From: Alnus glutinosa
Taxonomy: Eukaryota > Streptophyta > Magnoliopsida > Fagales > Betulaceae
Direction of reading: 5' to 3'
NCBI RefSeq assembly: GCF_958979055.1
Contig: NC_084888.1
Span: forward strand, 35,385,304-35,449,303
DNA: 64,000 nucleotides
The notes beneath the pieces were generated by a model, which did no database searches, had not been told where the DNA came from, and worked only from the letters and a program-made list of their open reading frames with translations. The translations under genes and the position numbers were made by a program. Position 1 is the stretch's first letter; the number at the start of each line of letters is the position of its first letter. Below, piece by piece: positions 12,246 through 25,342 of this stretch.

Positions 12246-12512
12246 GGGAGTTGCACTTTCTGCACAGGAAAGCAGTGATTGGTTTCGAAAGAGCAGAAAG
12301 CATGTGTTATATGACTCCTTTCGGCTTCCTTCGTATGGCAACAAGTTTTGTACTAGGCCTGATTTTGCAATTTAAGCTGGTTTTTGAGGTGTAGGCATAG
12401 CTTATTCTAGTTTAAACCCTTAATAAATATCCTTCTCTTCTGTACATTAGACCCCATTCCTTCACTTAACAACAGATCATAATCAACTGGAAAATTTTAC
12501 TGTTATAGTATC
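12246..12512. other. LBD 3' region
   Basis: Presumed 3' UTR and downstream sequence of the LBD gene. A poly-A-signal-like TAATAAATA occurs at about 12420. No other feature was seen. Confidence 0.35.
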
Positions 12513-12745
12513 CACCACAAGAAATTCCGACTTCAGTGACTAATGAGCATAAGTGATGACTTTAGTCGTCGTGGATACTCTGTCCAGGATGCTCATTAGC
12601 AACGACAAAAACAGTCGTTGCTAATGTTCTCCTATTAGCGACAACAAAATTGATCTCTAATACTTTCCCAAGTGGTCGCTACTGTGTCATCATCGCGAAT
12701 ATAAAACATTAGCGACGACACTATTGTTGGTGCTAATACATATAA
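12513..12745. mobile_element. CACTA-type transposon end, fragment
   Basis: Begins CCACAAGAAATTCC, resembling the CACTACAAGAAA termini of plant CACTA elements. It is followed by repeated subterminal motifs such as TAGCGACGAC, TTAGCAACGAC and GTCGTTGCTAAT on both strands. No matching far end or transposase was found, so it is a remnant. Confidence 0.5.
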
Positions 12746-13929
12746 ATTCTGACTTAAGTTTCTAAAATTAATATATACCTAAATTAATTTTTTTAATATA
12801 TAAAATTCTCGATCAAAACATTCATAAGTATATATTATTCTATGATTAGTAATCTAAACATCCATAATATAGTAAAAAAGAATACAAAAGTGATAATTTC
12901 ATACTAAATGGAATATTTACAATTTTTCACTGAAAAAATTAGAATGTCCAACAAAATATGTAAAATAGTAAAATATCGTAATAATCTTAATGCGTACATT
13001 TTGGTCTCACAAGTAACAAACGTGGCCTGTGCATTTGCACCACCACTGCCATAATATATGAACGAAAAGAACCTATTGAAAGTGTGCTATGAGAGAGCTG
13101 ATAGACTATTCTCAAGTTTAATAATTCCATCTGAGTTGATGCTTCTTCCCTTCAAAAACTGCGAGTACAGTTTTGCAGAGAGCTTGGGGTATCTGTTAAC
13201 TCTCATTCTCTTTCTAACGTAATCGTGGCTCTTCTTCTCTCAAACCATCGATGCTCTTCTTCTAACCTAATCTTTCTCTCTCAAACCGGCCGTAGGAGTC
13301 CACGAGTCGTGTTTATCTGAGACATAGGACAGACTGTTGGGTTGTGCTCAAGACCCTTACATTGTTCGATGTATATTTCTCCCACTTAGAATGTAAGCTT
13401 AAAAACTTCTCTTAGACCATATTATCACTCATAATATACATTAACTAACAGACTTGTTCATCAATAGGAGGTCAGATGAAAGCCCCTTATCACTTTACAC
13501 CGCTAATCATATCTATCCACTGTAATGAACATTGCAATGAAAATCAAAAGGTATGGTTTTGGAATTCTCCACAAGTCAGGTATAATGCGCTACGATACAA
13601 ACAGAAAGAGAGATCAAAATGTAATTTAAGTAACATAGCAATCATGAAAACCTCAATGACCATCTGAAAGACCTTGGTTGACCTCAATGACCAACCTCAA
13701 TGACCATTTGTTTGTAGTCGGCAAACAAAACTAAAAGAAGAAATTTAACACCTTGGTCATCTCTAAAACTTTCATAAGACAAACATTCGAAGCATCCTGT
13801 AGACCTTCAAAAAGCCATGCCTCCTGCTGTTGAACACACTGTTGTAGATCAACAACATAGAAGCACAGTATTAGTAAGCATTTAAAGCAGAAAACTATCA
13901 TTAAGAACAACAGTAGGAAACTAACCATC
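12746..13929. other. Intergenic LBD-PURL
   Basis: AT-rich with no supported gene. A CTCTTCTTCT-rich patch lies at about 13200-13290. The last part before 13930 is expected to be the PURL 3' UTR. Three copies of CCTCAATGACCA occur at about 13651, 13681 and 13693. Confidence 0.35.
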
Positions 13930-16900
13930 TCAAGAGCACCACTCTCTAGCATTCTGGAACATTCGCAACCATGGACTAGGACCTTTTTTGTCTACATTCC
14001 ATTGCTTCGGGTACCAGGGAAACTGCCACATCAAGAAGCAACGCTCTGGATGAGGCATCATGGCAAGATGCCTCCCATCTGGGGAACAAATCGCTGCAAC
14101 CCCTAAAGGAGAGCCATTCAAATTGAAAGGGTAAGTTTCCGTTACACTCCCATCATCATCACAATATCTTAGTGGGGCCAAGTCTTTGTGAAGCACATGA
14201 TCCAAAACGCCATCATCAGGGAAGAATGCTCTTCCCTCACCATGAGCAGCCCATACACCCAATGTACTACCCTCCATTCCTTTGAACATTAAAGCAGGTG
14301 AGTCCTTTATTGACACACTTGTGAAGCGACATTCAAAACGTCCTGATTCATTGTGAATGAACCTTGGCTGAGATGAATCCCCACCAGCACCAAGCACACC
14401 ACCAACCTGAGGACCTGGGACCCACCCCAATAAAGCCATGAGTTGACACCCATTGCAAATGCCAAGACTGAAGGTATCTGGCCGCTTGTAAAACTCCTGA
14501 AATTGATTTAGGAGGGGCTGATTGAATCGTATTGAAGCAGACCAACCTTTTGCAGAATCAAGCACATCAGCATAGCTAAAACCTCCAACAAACACAATTC
14601 CACGGAACTCCTGCAGCGAAATGGTTCCTTTAAGCAGGTCAGACATTGTAACATCCCATGGTTCGAAACCAGCAGCATAAAATGCTGCAGACATTTCTCT
14701 GTCTCCATTGCTGCCTTCTTCTCGGATCACAGCTACTCTTGGTTTTGAAGCTGCATTCATATATTTGGGGTCTGTGAAGCTAGGAGAGAAAGACAATTCC
14801 CATGAAGGTTCATGCCTAAATTTCATTCCTTCTTTCTCTAATTCTACACAAGTGGGCAATCTTTGGAACTTTTCCAGCTGAAAACTGGTATCCTCCCACA
14901 TGTCCCTAAGCAGAGAAGTTTTCGCATTCAAACGAGTTACCCCATCAATCTTTAGCTCTATCGAGGGAGTGGCAGTTACATGTCCAATGATCTCAGAAGA
15001 AACACCAAAACTGCTAAGCTTTCCTATTACAGAGTCCAAGTTCTTCTTGCTTACCTCAAGAATCAGTCCAAGTTCTTCTGCAAAAAGTGTTTGTAAGAGG
15101 CTCTTCCCATTCGAAGTCAAGTCCAAAATGATACCATAATTTCCAGCAAATGCCATCTCCAAGGCACAAACCAATATCCCCCCATCACTGATGTCATGAC
15201 CAGCAGAGATCAATTCTTCTGCAATAAGGTCCTGAATGCCCTCAAAAGCTCTTTTAAGGTAAGGAACATCCTCAAGATCAGGACATTCATCCCCAACTTG
15301 GTCAAAAACCTGAGCAAGAGCAGATCCACCTAACCGCCGCTTTCCCTTTGCCAAATCAATGTGCAACAGAACGCCATCATCTCCTAGCTTCAAATCCGGG
15401 GTTACTGTTTTTGTTATGTCAGGACAAGTGACATAGACACTGATCACAAGATTCCCGGGAGCCTTTACCACCTCACCTGCAGCATGTGCTGCCATGGAAA
15501 GACTGTCCTTCCCCCCATCAATAGCAATACCAAGTTCAATCATAGCTTCTGAAAGGGCAGTAGCAGCATCATACATGGCTGCTCCTTCCCCGTCAAGCTT
15601 GGCAGCATACATCCAATTACCACTTGCTTTAACATCAGAAAGAGAAGTGACCTTCGCCCAAACAAGATTTGTGAGTGCTTCTCCAACAGCCAACCTTGCC
15701 ATTGCTTTTGGATCCAGCAGACCTTTAATTGGTTGCTCCCCAATGGCACATGCACCTCCAGTCAAATCAGTATAAGTCTGAGCAATGACTGCAACATCAG
15801 AAAGAGTAATTTGCAATGGACCAACAGTTTGCTGCTGCGCCACAAGACCAGTTACACATCTATCCACTTTAGTTGTCAAGAAACGTTTTGAACAGACAGA
15901 TGGAAGTCTCAGTACCCTCTTCAAAGAATCCATCACTGTGATCCCAGGAGCAATATCAAGGGGCTCTCGTGCATGAACCACCCGGCGGAACTCAAAGGAT
16001 TTCTGAGGCATGTCACCGAGTACTTTCTCGAGCTCAAGATCCACAGCAGGAGGGGCCCCGCTTGATTTTTCAATAGCTAAGCTATCAACTAAAACAATAC
16101 GTCCCTCACCGTTTATTGTTCCAATAACAGCCATTGAAACCCTTTCTCTATCACAGATTGATTTTAACAGGTTGTGGCTTTCGGGCTTCACCAAGATTGC
16201 ATCTTGCTCCTGATATTCTGCACCCCAAATCTCTAAAACAGACATTGTGTGGTCACCAACTACAATTGCCCTGATATCAATCTCAGCACCCTTTGGGTAT
16301 ATAATTTCCTTAACTACATTACAGTTCCCACCAGCCCCCTGGTCATGAATGCTGATAATCGGGTTATTCTCCCCCATTTCAATGCAGGAACGAACAACGC
16401 GATACAATTTTTGCGCCATCTCAGCATCTCCACGCTGTACAGCATTGAAATCAAGCTCTGCATCATTCTGGCCACTAACCATGCTCGACGCTGCCCCTCC
16501 TCCCATTCCAATACGATATGCAGGGCCACCAATCTTTACAACCAACATTCCAATGTCAGGTTCTCCTTTAACTATATGGGTATGATCAATCTGCCCAATA
16601 CCTCCACTAAACATTATTGGCTTCAACCATTCCCGCCTCTCCCCACTTGGAAGTCTCATTCCAAAAGTTCTAGTGTAGCCCTGAATCAAGGGTTCTCCGA
16701 ATTTGTTCCCGTAGTCCGATGCACCATTACTAGCATCTATAAGGATCTGCAAAGGTGACGCCAAGTTTGACGGGTATGTGAAAGAGGGATCTTCCCACGG
16801 AGCATAAGAACCCTCCATATTGAGATTCCCAACACAATAACCAGCTGTAGCTGCAACCACAAAAGACCCCTTCCCTGTTGCATGGGTATCCCTGATACGA

Positions 16901-18417
16901 CCTCCTGCACCTGTCTCTGCACCAGGGTAAGGTGCTACTGCACATGGGAAATTATGCGTCTCAGCTGTAAACAGAATATCAAGGTCGCTAGCAGCTGTCT
17001 CTAACAAACATGTTGAACCAGGCTGAACAGGTCGCAATTGCTTCACAAGGAAGCCCTTGATAGCACTGGAGTTGTCCTTGAACCCAATAACAGAATTATT
17101 TGGGTTTGCCTGCAAAGTGCTCTTCACAATCTGCATGAGAGTCCTATCCATTGCCTGTCCATCAATAATCATCTTACCAGTAAAAAACCAGTGCCTGCTG
17201 TGTTCGCTATTGGATTGTGCCATGTCAAACAATTCCACATTCGTTGGATTCCGCTTGATTTCCTCCCGAAAGAGACGGGTGTAATACTGTAGATCTTGTT
17301 CATCAAATGCCAAACCCATTTCCTGATTAATTTCCTCCAATGCTTTTCGACCCTTCTCCATGACAGGTATATAACGAACTTCTTCAGGAACCATATTGGT
17401 CTCAAATGACATGAGCTTCTGAGTATAAACACATTCAGTCATCCGATCATGAACCATTGCAGCAAACTCAGTAATCTGATGCTCTTGCAACACACCCTGA
17501 CTATACAACAAGTACCTCCTTGAGCGTTCCATACGGGTCACCTCTGTCAACCCACATGCTCGACAAATTGATACAGCATTAGAAGACCAAGCTGTTGTAA
17601 AAGATAGCCTAGGCCCAACCTCAACTATAACCGAATTCAACCCCTGCTGCGTCTTCTTCTCAAGAAAGCTCTCCGTCCCCAAATGCTCGGGCTCATAAGT
17701 CTCCTGTAGGAGCCACTTAAGGACAGGAATCTTTTCACTCGAAAGCCCTGAATCAAGCCCGATATTGAAGCACTGTTCAGTTCTCAAACTGACAATCTGA
17801 TTCGAAACTTTGCTTTGAACAGACTTCAAAAGTTCAGCAGTTGCACCTTCCTGGAGCAACGGCAGCCGGTAAAAATGGATAACTTCCTCAGCAGGCTTGT
17901 CCAGCAAGTTTGATTGCTCATCTACTGTACTGCTCACAACCCCAGAAACAATAGCCCTGGGCTTTGCTTGAACATGACAACTCAATGAGACGTTTCCTCT
18001 ATTCGACATACCCAGCCTTGAAACTTGTCTCCGCCGTGTACCCCATAATAAACGACTTCTCTGACTGTGAAAATTTCTACGCAAAAATAGATTTTGCCCA
18101 CTTGGACCCTGTAATATAAAACAAACGAAAAACAAATCTGTATCAGATTTGCTAGCTTAGGCTACAGCCCAGAAAGAGAGCCAATATGCACCAAAAAGAA
18201 AGAAACGTTACAACTTCACTTGCTTGATTAGAAACCAAAGAAGAGGTGTGTAGCAAACGTGGAATAGGACAAAATTCACATTTTTGGTACCCATCCCATC
18301 AAGAAATTTCCAATTCTTTGGTATTTTTTTGCCACGATGCCTCGGCAACCAAACAGAGGGGTAATGACAACATACCTTCAAGAATTCGGCCGCTGTAATT
18401 TCCCGAACACCAGCCAT
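13930..18417 (-). CDS. PURL: Phosphoribosylformylglycinamidine synthase, organellar
   Basis: FGAM synthase (EC 6.3.5.3) makes FGAM from FGAR, glutamine and ATP in de novo purine synthesis, which in plants runs in plastids and mitochondria. A 14-codon exon (18376-18417, MAGVREITAAEFLK) joins in phase 0, across a 267-bp intron, to one exon 13930-18108. The product is 1406 aa, the family's usual length. The first ~60 residues are basic and Ser/Arg-rich, fitting an organelle transit peptide. Visible landmarks: SNSEHSRHWFF; the ETHNFPCAVAPYPGAETGAGG nucleotide-binding region; a central AIRS-like domain with the SGNWMYAAKL and IDGGKDSLSM segments; and a C-terminal class I glutaminase with nucleophile Cys in LGICNGCQLMALLGW and His-Glu in MMPHPER. 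The in-frame ATG at 18135 lies inside the intron and is not the start. No disruption was seen. Confidence 0.97.
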
Positions 18418-18433
18418 TCCCTCAGACAGTCAG

Positions 18434-18800
18434 ACCTGAACTAATAATAACACAGAGAGAATTATAAGAAAAAGTTACTCTTTGCACAGATCCATAATTT
18501 AACACTTCCCCAGAAAAAATAAATAATTAAAAAAAAAAAAAAAAAAAAAAACAAACAAACAAACAAACAATTCCCGTAAATCCTCCCGCTTAAAGAAAAA
18601 ACGACGCTATAACTCAATCATACCAGCATATGATTATGAAGACAGTAGTAAATTCAAATAGAATAAGTCCAAAAAAGGGAAGTGATCGGATACGAAGGCA
18701 ACAACAAGAATATGAGAGAAAGAGACTACCTCTGAGCGAACCGCCGGCAACGATAGACGGTGTCAAGCTAGGGTTTTAGTCTGAAATAAACCCTACACTT
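18434..18800 (-). promoter_or_regulatory. PURL 5' UTR with leader intron (predicted)
   Basis: On the minus strand an acceptor-like TTATTAGTTCAG lies just upstream of the 18417 start, and a donor-like CAGAGGTAGTC lies near 18727-18737. This predicts a ~300-bp intron in the leader. Upstream of the donor, a plant leader-like AAACCCTAGC-type motif occurs near 18768-18778. Between them is an A-rich stretch with (CAAA)n. This is inference from splice-site patterns only. Confidence 0.4.
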
Positions 18801-19379
18801 CTTCGTGCGGGTTTGAGAGCAAGAGGCCGAGAGTGTGTAGTCTGCTTTTCTTTTTCTTTTTATTTTCTTTTTCATTTTCTTTCCCTAACGACTCGAGTGT
18901 TTGGTCTGCTTTTTCTTTTTATTTTTCTTATTCTTTTTATTTTTCATTTTCTTTCCCTAAACGACTAGAACTGGGATTTTTCTTTTTGCATTTTTTTAAT
19001 GTTTTAGGCACTGCACGTGTACTAGAAAATCTAACACGTACTATATGTTAGATGGGTTTCAGATTTACTTGGGCTCTGGTGGAATCGTTTGGTCTTGCCA
19101 TGTCAGTATGGGCCCACGAAGTCCATTCTGGCCTTTGGATTGTGATTTTAAGATTTAAGAATTCTTAACAACATTTTAGTGGTCCAATCATTTTGATTTA
19201 TTAAAAGAAGTTGAATAATTATGGGTACGTTTTGGGTGTGCGATTTTTTTAATGTTATATTTTATTATATTTAAAATTGTAAATATTCATGAAATTTAAT
19301 TTTTAAAATTATGTTTTGATAGTTAGAAAATCTTATACAAAGTTGAAAAAAAAAATGAATAAAATTTGAGTATATTATT
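18801..19379. other. PURL upstream region
   Basis: T/C-rich low-complexity sequence with repeated CTTTTTCTTTTTATTTTTC blocks and two related copies of TTTTCTTTCCCTAA.CGACT at about 18877 and 18950. Presumed PURL promoter. No gene was seen. Confidence 0.4.
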
Positions 19380-20030
19380 CATAAGAAGAGTAATGCTGCT
19401 GTTCCTACTTATTTATTAGGAGTAATGTTAAAAGGAATACTTATGTTTTATTTGAGTCCTCATAAAATTGATGTGGCTTTTAAAATTACCGTTAGATGTG
19501 TTTGTGATAAATCACTATCGAATTTTAATCATATGATAATTTTAAAAGCCACATCAATTTTGAGATGATGTCCTCTTTATCGCATTACTCATTTATTACA
19601 CCTATTGATACTAGCTGATTTGACGTGTTTTAAGTGGTTAATACTTTTTATTTTTTTGTAAGTACCTTAAATTATCAACCACTTAAAACACATCGCATCA
19701 ATCAAAGTAAAATTGGTGTAAAAATTTAGTGTGAAAAGTATAATTACTCCCTTTTTTTTTAAGTGATTGACGAGCTACTTAAAACACATTACGTCAGCCG
19801 ATGTGATAAATTAGTGTAAAAAGTAGCATTACTCTTCACGAGCATAATGATATAAACTACATTTTTATCTCACAACTATCCTACTATATTAATGCGGTAC
19901 TATCAATCCATCATTGGATCATCCATTTTTTTAAAAATATAAAATAAAAAATGGATTAACAATGTCACATTAGCATAGTAAGATAGTTGCGGGATAAAAG
20001 TGTAATTTATAACATTATTGTATTCACAAA
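19380..20030. mobile_element. Cluster of three small MITEs
   Basis: Three adjacent foldbacks. About 19415-19600 has AATTGATGTGGCTTTTAAAA on one side and its complement near 19540. About 19600-19830 has ACGTGTTTTAAGTGGTTAAT and its complement near 19675. About 19846-20025 has TTTTATCTCACAACTATC and its complement GATAGTTGCGGGATAAAA. All are non-coding, and the 19480-type arm recurs near 58060. Exact ends are uncertain. Confidence 0.6.
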
Positions 20031-20877
20031 ATCAATTGCTTATTGGGTAACTAATGATTTTTGAGAAATGATACACGAACTCTTATTTTTATACTCTGAA
20101 GTTCTTACTTCCTACTATAACAGTTGCAGAAAGAGATTAAACACTTGAGAGTGTAAAAGTAGAAGTTCGTATAGCATTTTCTAATAATTTTACAGCGTAG
20201 CGTAGTGTTATTTTTCCTCCCTTAAGAAGAGAAATTTAAGATTAAAAAATCCTTCATAGGTATGAAATTTGTGGCAGATTTATGGGTAACGAGATAAGAG
20301 AATTATTTCCAAAATTGAAAAGAAAAAAAATAAATAAATAAATCATGTTATGAGATCTCATTTGTGATTAGAATTTGGACATGATCAAGGAACTCCCCTA
20401 CGTACAAAGTCATGATATGATGCCCATTGCCCACGACATGTTAATTCGTTATTTTTGTTTTCCCACCCATAATACAAATAGAGTTCCAAAAATTAAAGTA
20501 ACCAAAACTCTAACGTACGTGGCATCATGCTATTGGAATAGTTGGGCACATTCTAGAATTTCCCCTCTAATAAATGGACAAAAAGATTGAATTTTATCTT
20601 TTAAATATTTATAGCGTCCCTCAATCTTCAATCTCCAAGAGTCTTCAACTTCAGTCTCTCTCGCTCTATCTCTTTGTAGATGTTTTGTTGATGTACATTT
20701 CGTAATATCCAACCCACTCCGAATCTGCCTCGACCCGTAATACTTGAAATCCGACTGAATGAGATTAAAAATAGCGGGTATCAGAAGCTGGGTATCAAAC
20801 CGATCACTACGAGCCGGGTTTTGCAAAATAAAAAAAAAAAAAAATTAATCTGCCCAATCCCCCCGTGCCCACCCCAA
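20031..20877. other. Intergenic
   Basis: No supported gene. A minus-strand ORF of 98 codons at 20530-20826 lacks any recognisable motif. AT-rich on the left, ending in an A15 run at about 20829. Confidence 0.35.
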
Positions 20878-21902
20878 AGTAAAGGTCGGTTTTTTGTTTT
20901 TTTTTAAAAAAAAAACAAATAGCATGTGCTATCATATATTACTAAGAAAACCCAATGGGCAAATTACAGATAATAGAAATACAAGACCCTCTACACCATA
21001 AGTCAGATAAATCTGACTTGAAACAGCAACCTAAACAAAACACAAACATTACATGAACAACATTAGTCACTCTTTACATTTAAGCACAATCAATAAATAA
21101 AATAGGGCAAATCTAACATCTATGCCAATAAACAGTCCCGTAACATTTGGGCATCACAAAGGTAGACTGTGAACAGAAAAAATAAAAACAAAACAGCCTA
21201 AAAACAGAAGCTAAAACGGAACCGGCATCGGGAAATGCTATCACCGGCGACAACGCGTGTAGAACACGCGCCACTATCGGAGACCATTCTCTGCAGCAGC
21301 CAACCGCCAGAACCACCGGAACTACCAAAAAAACCACCATCCACGCCCTGGAAAACAAGCTGTGACCCTCACGCACTGGTCCAATGAGTGACCTCCTTGG
21401 CGCATGTTGGCCATGCGCCGAGCAGGAAAGGCCGACACGGTCGTGGCTGGGGGCTGCTGGACCAGAAGAAGCCGGGGACCACTGTGGAGAGCCGCGTGTC
21501 TTGAAAGACCCAACCGAAGTTTGTAGATCTGACTCCAACGAAACAAAACCAAAAGAGCACGGTCAGAAACTTCGCTGGAGACACACCAAAGAACCACTCC
21601 CCTACACGTTCGTCCTGTGAAGTTTTATGTTAAGGAACAACCACCATCACCAGATCTAACCCAGAGGAACAAAAAACTCCACAACCCTAATGGTTGGGAG
21701 ACACCTAACTTCCACTAGGTCATTCCAAGGTGGAACAAAAACCTCCAAAGCCCAAGAGGACTTGGAGAAAACTCAGCATCGGGAAGAGGGAGTCATGGCG
21801 CCTCCCTCCTCCCCAAACACCGATCTCGCCCTCCTCTTTCTTACTCTAAGTTCTCTCAAACCCTAGCGGCCACAATCGAGATTTACTGTTTAGTAAAGGT
21901 CG
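20878..21902 (-). mobile_element. ~1 kb retroposon with hairpin array, copy 1
   Basis: The element is 20889-21891 on the minus strand, flanked by a perfect 11-bp duplication AGTAAAGGTCG (20878-20888 and 21892-21902). The 3' end reads GCACATGCTATTTG followed by T and then A runs. Near the 5' end (about 21620-21840) is the hairpin series shared with copies 2 and 3, starting with a GGAGGAGGGAGG / CTCCCTCTTCCC stem. The 3' half shares GTTCATGTAATGTTTGTGT with copy 2 and a TCAAGTCAGATTT-type palindrome with copy 3. A 141-codon ORF inside is not kept in the other copies, so the element looks non-coding. LINE-driven mobilisation is inferred from tail and duplications. Confidence 0.8.
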
Positions 21903-22050
21903 ATTATTGCACATACACATTAAGTTAGAATTTTTTTTTTTTTTTTTTTTTACACTTTGCCTGATGACTATAAATATGTTTATGCGATTCAAGTTCTCAC
22001 ACATGTGGACATTGGTTTCAGGTTGACGATTCTTTCTTCTTCTTCTTCTT

Positions 22051-22085
<35 letters not shown>

Positions 22086-22115
22086 TTTTGATGCTATTAT
22101 TTGATTTCTTTTATC

Positions 22116-22167
<52 letters not shown>

Positions 22168-23690
22168 GTTAAATATTGCTATGGTTATACAAGAAAAATT
22201 AGACTCAGAAAATTTTGTTATGATTGTTTTTTTAATACTACTTTTTGGGTTTGATTGTGATGATTTGTAAAATCTGTATAAAAAAAAAATGAACTAGTTT
22301 ATTTCACCCAAAAAATAACAAAAAAAAATAAAATGAAGAGGTTTTATTTGGTTATATATGAAAAATAAAGAAAATAAGTCAAACGCTATATGGAGTTTAT
22401 ATTTTAGAAAATAAAAGAAAAACCATGCTTTAGATACAACTTTTCTTGCTTGTCATTTTCGGTTTAATTTTTAAATTTTTTATATCAAGTAACTTTATGC
22501 ATTTGAAGAGAGAAACATATGGATATTTAAAGAAGCATAAATAATTCATAAATTATGCAAACATGAGAATCTCATATTCCCGAAAAGTCTTAAAAAATTT
22601 CTAATCATTTTCAAACATGAGTTTGGTGGTTACATTTCCGTGAATTCAAATTCTCATGCATCATACTCTTGGAAAAAGTAGATGCAATAGATTTCAAGAT
22701 CACACCATTCTTTACCATATGTATTGAATAAAACCTGTGATTGCAACTTTGATTGAAAACTTTGTTTAATCTAATCCGTCTCGGCTGGCTTCAATTCCAA
22801 ATCCTATTATAAGGTCACTACAATTTTAGCATAGGTCACCTCAAATTCGACCCAGAAGGGCCAATAACCAGGAAATGACTTTTCTTTTTTCTTTTCTTTT
22901 TTTATTTAAAAAAGAAAAAAAAAAAAAAAAAGGAGAATTGAAGAAAAAAGAAGAGAGAATCCTAGCCCTTGAATGAATCAAGAATGGTTCAATCACTAAA
23001 GCTATATGACAGGTTCAGTCAATTATGTCGAGAATTCACTTTCGAAGTCAATAATAGTTTTTTCCAGGTCAACAAAGCCGAAGGTAAAACATTTTATCTT
23101 GGTTGGGTAGGCGTTTGTTGCTAGGGGGGATGTTCCCACTTCTATAACATGCAGACTAGCTCGCAGACTTTCCAGAACCCCAAGAAATCATGACCTTCAC
23201 CTTTTCTTTTGACCCCAAAATGATATCTGGGGAAGAGCCACCCTTTCGAGCAGGACTGCCAAATCATTTTATCAAAAAGCTACAGCAAACTAAAGCAAAA
23301 ACACAACCAACAGCTTTATGCCAAAGCAAATGACTCAAAAAATCTCAGTGGAATCACATGCTTCCTCTCTCCTCATAATTCCAACAAGTTTGAAGTGTAA
23401 ACCAACATCTATGACTTCATCTCTGAGCAGTATATAATGTCAGAAAATTTCAAGAAATGAGGTTAAGAGAGACAGAAGCAAAAGCATTTTTGGTCAATAA
23501 GAAGAGACCTTCTTCATAGGCAGATAATTTGTATCCATGTCATTAACTGATGAGCAGGAAAAGAAGAAAGCAATTCAGTTCTGACATTTCAACCGGAGAT
23601 TCATAAAGAACATACATTTTAAGAAGTCAAGTATGATGTGATAAGAAGGTTTATCACAAAGAACTAATTGCTCAAAAAGAACAATCAACG
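21903..23690. other. Intergenic, low complexity
   Basis: T22 and T32-type homopolymers at about 21930-21952 and 22050-22082, a TTA trinucleotide run at about 22117-22167, and otherwise AT-rich sequence without a supported gene. Confidence 0.45.
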
Positions 23691-24115
23691 TGTTAAATCA
23701 CCACCTATTTCAAAAGTTTAAGCAATCACAACTTATCTTATAATATTTTTTTAATAGGAATAAATGATTTTAATAATTTAAATTATTTTCTAACACAACA
23801 AGATGGTGCACACCATCGTATGAAACATAAGGAAACTAGAACAAATGTACAAGATACAATCTTATATTTTGTAATTGGATTATCTATTATATCAAAATTA
23901 AGATTGAAGTAAGTCTAATCTCTCGTCCCAAAAGCATATTAACCAATAAGAAATGATGAATTTAATTATTTAAATTACTACTTTAACAATCTCTCTCACG
24001 TGTGAACAGACAACATACAAATGGACCATTTTAATTAAATGAAAGATAAATTATAGAGTCAAGTTCAAACTCATGATCTTCACTTATTAAATCACCACTT
24101 ATCCAAAACAACAAT
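23691..24115 (-). mobile_element. TRIM-like pieces, minus orientation
   Basis: GTTAAATCACCACCTATTTC at about 23693 and ATTAAATCACCACTTATCC at about 24087 are the complement of the TRIM-like terminal repeat end. Between them lies TCAAACTCATGATCTTCACT, corresponding to the element's inner part, and TCTCACGTGTGAAC. Decayed; boundaries uncertain. Confidence 0.4.
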
Positions 24116-24408
24116 ATATACTCACAATATAACTCGATTACTGGAAATCATCTATTCAGATAAACGCATGCGTGCGCATTCATGTACACAAGGATTTATC
24201 TAAAAACTAAAGATAATCATTACTTTTAGACACCTGAATGCATTTTTTCATGTTCGGCCAGCTTCAAAACCTTCTACCAAGAGAAGAGGAGGGAAGGGCG
24301 AAAAGACACAAACAAAACATCACATGTGACTTGTCCAACGTATACAAAACCAACAATGATGACCTGTCTTTGTGGGTTAAAAGTTGTATATATCCCAATA
24401 GTAAGTAG

Positions 24409-24808
24409 TATATGTACATTTTTTTTTATAAGTAATAACCTGGTTTTATTAAAAGCGTCAGGCGCCTCTTAGTACACCGGTAGTATACAAGAGAAAACGC
24501 AATGCTGAAAAACGAAAAAAAAACAGCCCAAAAATAAAAAGAAAGAAACCCACCACACAAACCCACAGGAACCTAAGCCTACAAGCACAAAGAACCCCAT
24601 TCCAACCCACAAGGAACACACAAGAAACCCACCCAAAAACCCACAGGAACCTCCACACCCGCAGCCCACAAGCAACCCACAAACTATAGAACCTGAGCCT
24701 TTCCTCTCCTACTCCTAGAATGCACACTCGCAACGTCGTAGTTTATGGAGCTCTTCAGATTCTACAGTTCTCTCCTTCCTTTGATCTTATACCGACTATA
24801 TGTACATT
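24409..24808 (-). mobile_element. LINE 3' end, 5'-truncated
   Basis: The insert 24421-24796 is flanked by a perfect 12-bp duplication TATATGTACATT (24409-24420 and 24797-24808). On the minus strand the 3' end reads TTGTATACTACCGGTGTAC, then AGGCGCCTGACGCTTTTAAT, then ACTTATAAAAAAA. This is the 3' tail style of plant L1-type LINEs, also seen at 28.6 and 36.8 kb. No reverse transcriptase remains. Confidence 0.8.
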
Positions 24809-24906
24809 GAGCAATAGATAACATAATGACTTACTATTCTTAAGCATAAGTGAATCACTGAAAATTGTGAGAGGTAATAGTCATGTTTGCAATAAAACAG
24901 CTTTAA

Positions 24907-25308
24907 ATTTCATATGATGTTCTTTATCCCTCACACTTTCTTTGAATATTTAACTTTTATATTCGAGTAGATTAAGAAATGAATACCATCCTTCATGAAT
25001 TATCGTAGCTTTACTAAAAAGTAAAGCAAATTTTATTAATAGCTATATAGAAGTATAAATTCTTGTATTAATGGCTCATGGAGCTATATATATAAACTAG
25101 CACTCTTAGTCAATGTTAGTTAATTAGTCCCCCAAGTGTTTTCTGTTTTCAGGAAAAAAAGAAAGAAAAAAAACAATTTCTCAAATGCATTAACAACAAC
25201 TCAAAACACCAAATATACTTCTTCCAAAACTTTTTACACTTTCCTGCAAGAATATTTTACAAAACATATATTTAACTTATGCAGGAGTATGGCTAACTTA
25301 TTATTTAA

Positions 25309-25342
<34 letters not shown>

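Noticed and set aside
12026-12344. Minus-strand ORFs over LBD exon 2
   Set aside because: Antisense shadows without motifs; the LBD frame explains the sequence.
18109-18135. PURL start at the intronic ATG (MFFVCFILQ)
   Set aside because: These residues are intron plus acceptor. The upstream 14-codon exon joins in phase and gives the family-typical N-terminus.
21113-21538. 141-codon ORF in retroposon copy 1
   Set aside because: The frame is not preserved in copies 2 or 3 and has no recognisable domain.
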